Source of the DNA: Sorghum bicolor
Lineage: Eukaryota > Streptophyta > Magnoliopsida > Poales > Poaceae
NCBI RefSeq assembly: GCF_000003195.3
Contig: NC_012877.2
Span: forward strand, 18,685,972 to 18,749,971
Reading direction: 5' to 3'
Length of the DNA stretch: 64,000 nucleotides
Made by a program: the position numbers and the translations under genes. The notes below the pieces were generated by a model. The model saw nothing but the letters and a program-made list of their open reading frames with translations, had not been told where the DNA came from and did no database searches. Positions 62,062-64,000 of this stretch are shown here, piece after piece. Every line of letters begins with the position of its first letter. Within the stretch, counting starts at the first letter, position 1.

Positions 62062-64000
62062 ATGTCGATCTCTGACCTCGATCAAGAGAACGTCATCCCC
62101 GTGACGGAGGCCAACCTCAAGGATGAGCAAAAGCAAGCTATTGCCCAAGCCATGGAAGAGTTCAAGCAGCAATGCCTGAAGTCTTTCAGCATAAACAGGA
62201 GCGGCGAAGTGGTCCAGAAAGATGCACTGCCGGCACCACGGCAGGTCACCTTCGACGCCAATCCTAGCAAGCTTCAAGATATGGTTGACAATGCCATCAA
62301 TCGAGCGTTGATTAACCAAGCTGGTGTACTGTCTAATACGGTTTTCAATGCCGTGGCAAGAACTTTCAAGGAAGGACAAATCCCGCCAGATTATGTGGGG
62401 CCCTCCCATCATCAGCCAACGGCACCAGAGGTCACGGCTCCATCGGCTGCCTTGACGAATGCAAGTGCACAGTCTGCCGTCCCTCCAAGTACATTGGGGA
62501 CTACTGGTGCACTATCTATGCCGATGGCAACCAACCCACAAATTTCAGTTGGGCAGCATAAACTGACAACAGATATGTTGGCATCGGCAATGTCAGGGTT
62601 AAATCTTCCTCCCAACTGGTGGGGTTATGGTATGCCTCCAGAGTTGACGCCGGGAACATCACAAATAACTGACATGAGGGGCAAAACTCCTATGACATCG
62701 GCACCTCCCAATGCGCCGGTGAACCAGAGTCCTCGGTATACCACAACTACTACCGCAAGGCCTCACACTGGGAATCCTCAAGATTCAATGTTTCAGATGC
62801 CCAACGCATCGGTAGAGTCAATGCTGATGCAATAGAGGCCTGTGGCCCAGTCGGGGTATGTCAATTCAACGACGGTACCCAATTACCAATCATCGGCAGC
62901 ACCTATGCCGATGAACGCTAATAATGGATGGCTTGGACAGCAAGCCTTTCCACAATCGCCCCAGCAGGGTTATCAGACTACGGGGTTCCAGCAAGGGCAG
63001 GTTTATCCCGGGTTCCAAGGTCAGGGGATTCCCAACCAGCCAATAAATTTTGGACAGCAACTCGGAGGACAGCCAATCGGTGGACAGCAGTTTGGTAGTC
63101 CGCAGATTGGAGGACAGGTGACCAATACGATGTTCCATGCAGGTCACGTCCCAAACAGACACGTGGAGGTTCGCCACCAAGTGCCAGATCCGCAGCCGCC
63201 TCATCGGCAAGATGCCGATGCGTATTGGGCCGATAAGATTGCTGAAGTAATGAGGGAACAATTTGGGATAAAACCCAAAGTCAACACTTATTCTTATCGG
63301 ACACCGTATCCTCCAGCGTATGATTTGATCCCGCTTCCACATCGGTACAAGGTACCGGATTTTACGAAGTTTTCCGGACAGGACGACACGTCAACCATGG
63401 AGCATGTCAACAGGTTCATTATTCAATGTGGAGAGGCTGGTAACAGGGACGAATTGAGGGTTCGTCTATTTTCATCATCATTGTCTGGATTGGCCTTTAC
63501 TTGGTTCATATCATTACCTCCCAATTCAGTAATTACTTGGGCCGATCTAGAGAAGCAATTCCACAGATACTTCTTCTCGGGGGTTCATGAGAAGAAGATC
63601 ACCGACTTGGTCAAGTTGAGGCAACGTAATGATGAGTCGGTTGAGGGATTTGTGCAGAGGATACGAGAGGTCAAGAATAAATGCTACAGCCTGGTTCTGG
63701 ATGATCGGCAGCTAGCCGACTTGGCTTTCCAGGGTTTGTTGCCACATATCAGGGATAAGTATGCCTCTCAGGAGTTCGAAAGTTTAAGTCATTTGGTGCA
63801 GAGGATATCTGATCAAGACATCAAGCCTTTCGAGCCTAAGAGGGCATGGAATAAGAAAGTGTCATTTGTTGACGAAGCAACAAGCTCATATTCCGACGAG
63901 GAACCAGTAATCGGTTTGGCAGAGTGGGTAAAAAACAAGAAGCCGATGTCTTGTCCTTTTGGGCAGAAGGAACCAGAGAAGTTTGCCTTTGACACCGCCA
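62062..64000 (+). pseudogene. Tat-3 gag, one stop, cut by the window end
   Basis: The ATG at 62062 starts MSISDLDQENVIPVTE, directly after the PBS leader. The frame is open to TAG at 62833-62835 (LMQ stop RPV) and then stays open in the same frame to the window end. It contains a Pro/Gln/Gly-rich middle, the gag domain (FTWFISLPPNSVITWADLEK, RYFFSGVHEKKITDL) and the start of the nucleocapsid part (KRAWNKKVSF, SCPFGQKEPEK). Tat-2 has a stop one codon away from the same place. It is probably the youngest family-1 copy here. Confidence 0.92.

Larger units (their letters stand above)
61326..64000 (+). mobile_element. Tat-3: 5' part of a family-1 element, continues past the window
   Basis: 5' LTR 61326-62014, PBS region 62021-62040, gag from 62062. 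It is inserted in opposite orientation into Gr-outer just past the protease end: the left flank GAGGCCGTC-like sequence (GAGAGCCGTC) continues in Gr-inner as TTCTCGGGG. CCGTC (61321-61325) is the expected target duplication. One nonsense codon is seen in gag, otherwise the visible part is open. Confidence 0.92.

Noticed and set aside
1..64000. CRISPR array, defence island, prophage or bacterial operon
   Set aside because: Spliced genes, plant LTR retrotransposons, TATA boxes and 5 bp target duplications point to plant nuclear DNA. The repeats are minisatellites and LTRs without spacer structure.

Overview
This window looks like nuclear DNA of a grass, probably a panicoid/andropogonoid one. 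That host call is an inference from the retrotransposon families; no host marker gene was found. I see no intact host gene, rRNA, tRNA, CRISPR array or prokaryotic operon. Almost every base belongs to LTR retrotransposons. Three groups dominate: (1) Sirevirus-type Ty1/copia elements with an initiator-Met-type PBS, here Sire-1 and Sire-2; (2) Tat-lineage Ty3/gypsy family 1, with LTRs running TGTTGACACC...TTTGCATCAACA, here Tat-1, Tat-2, Tat-3 and a solo LTR; (3) Tat-lineage Ty3/gypsy family 2, Grande-like, with 460 bp LTRs running TGTGGGGG...GTCGACA, here Gr-A, Gr-inner and Gr-outer. An Athila-like gag fragment and one 3.9 kb solo LTR complete the set.

Layout. 1-481 is a chimeric gypsy/copia scrap, repeated at 8602-9082. 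424-8607 is Sire-1 (minus). 8608-14058 is the rearranged 3' part of Tat-1 (plus). 14059-22678 is Tat-2 (minus, decayed). 22679-23023 is unassigned. 23024-26927 is a 3.9 kb solo LTR flanked by GATGC duplications. 26928-27105 is unassigned. About 27106-29124 is Gr-A, an internally deleted element. 29125-29672 is unassigned. 29673-31583 is an Athila-like gag/protease remnant. From 31584 to 61325 runs Gr-outer (minus), which entered the Athila remnant. Sire-2 (32798-53948, TSD CCAGT) entered Gr-outer, and Gr-inner (40551-52566) entered Sire-2. A Tat-type solo LTR (54427-55122) sits in the Gr-outer UTR, and Tat-3 (61326 to beyond 64000) interrupts its gag-pol.

LTR differences counted by eye agree with this order: about 43 per 1383 bp for Sire-2 and 6 per 460 bp for the nested Gr-inner. 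Both Tat families carry, on the strand opposite gag-pol and between pol and the 3' LTR, an extra gene with its own TATA box. In family 2 it has six exons with clean GT-AG introns (best copy 42214-45374) and resembles the Pfam putative gypsy type transposon family. In family 1 it encodes a plant-mobile-domain-like protein. Both share one architecture: globular N-terminal part, proline/acidic low-complexity linker, C-terminal coiled coil. This antisense gene is the most biologically interesting system here. All the gag-pol copies that can be read through carry stops, frameshifts or active-site changes, so none looks autonomous.
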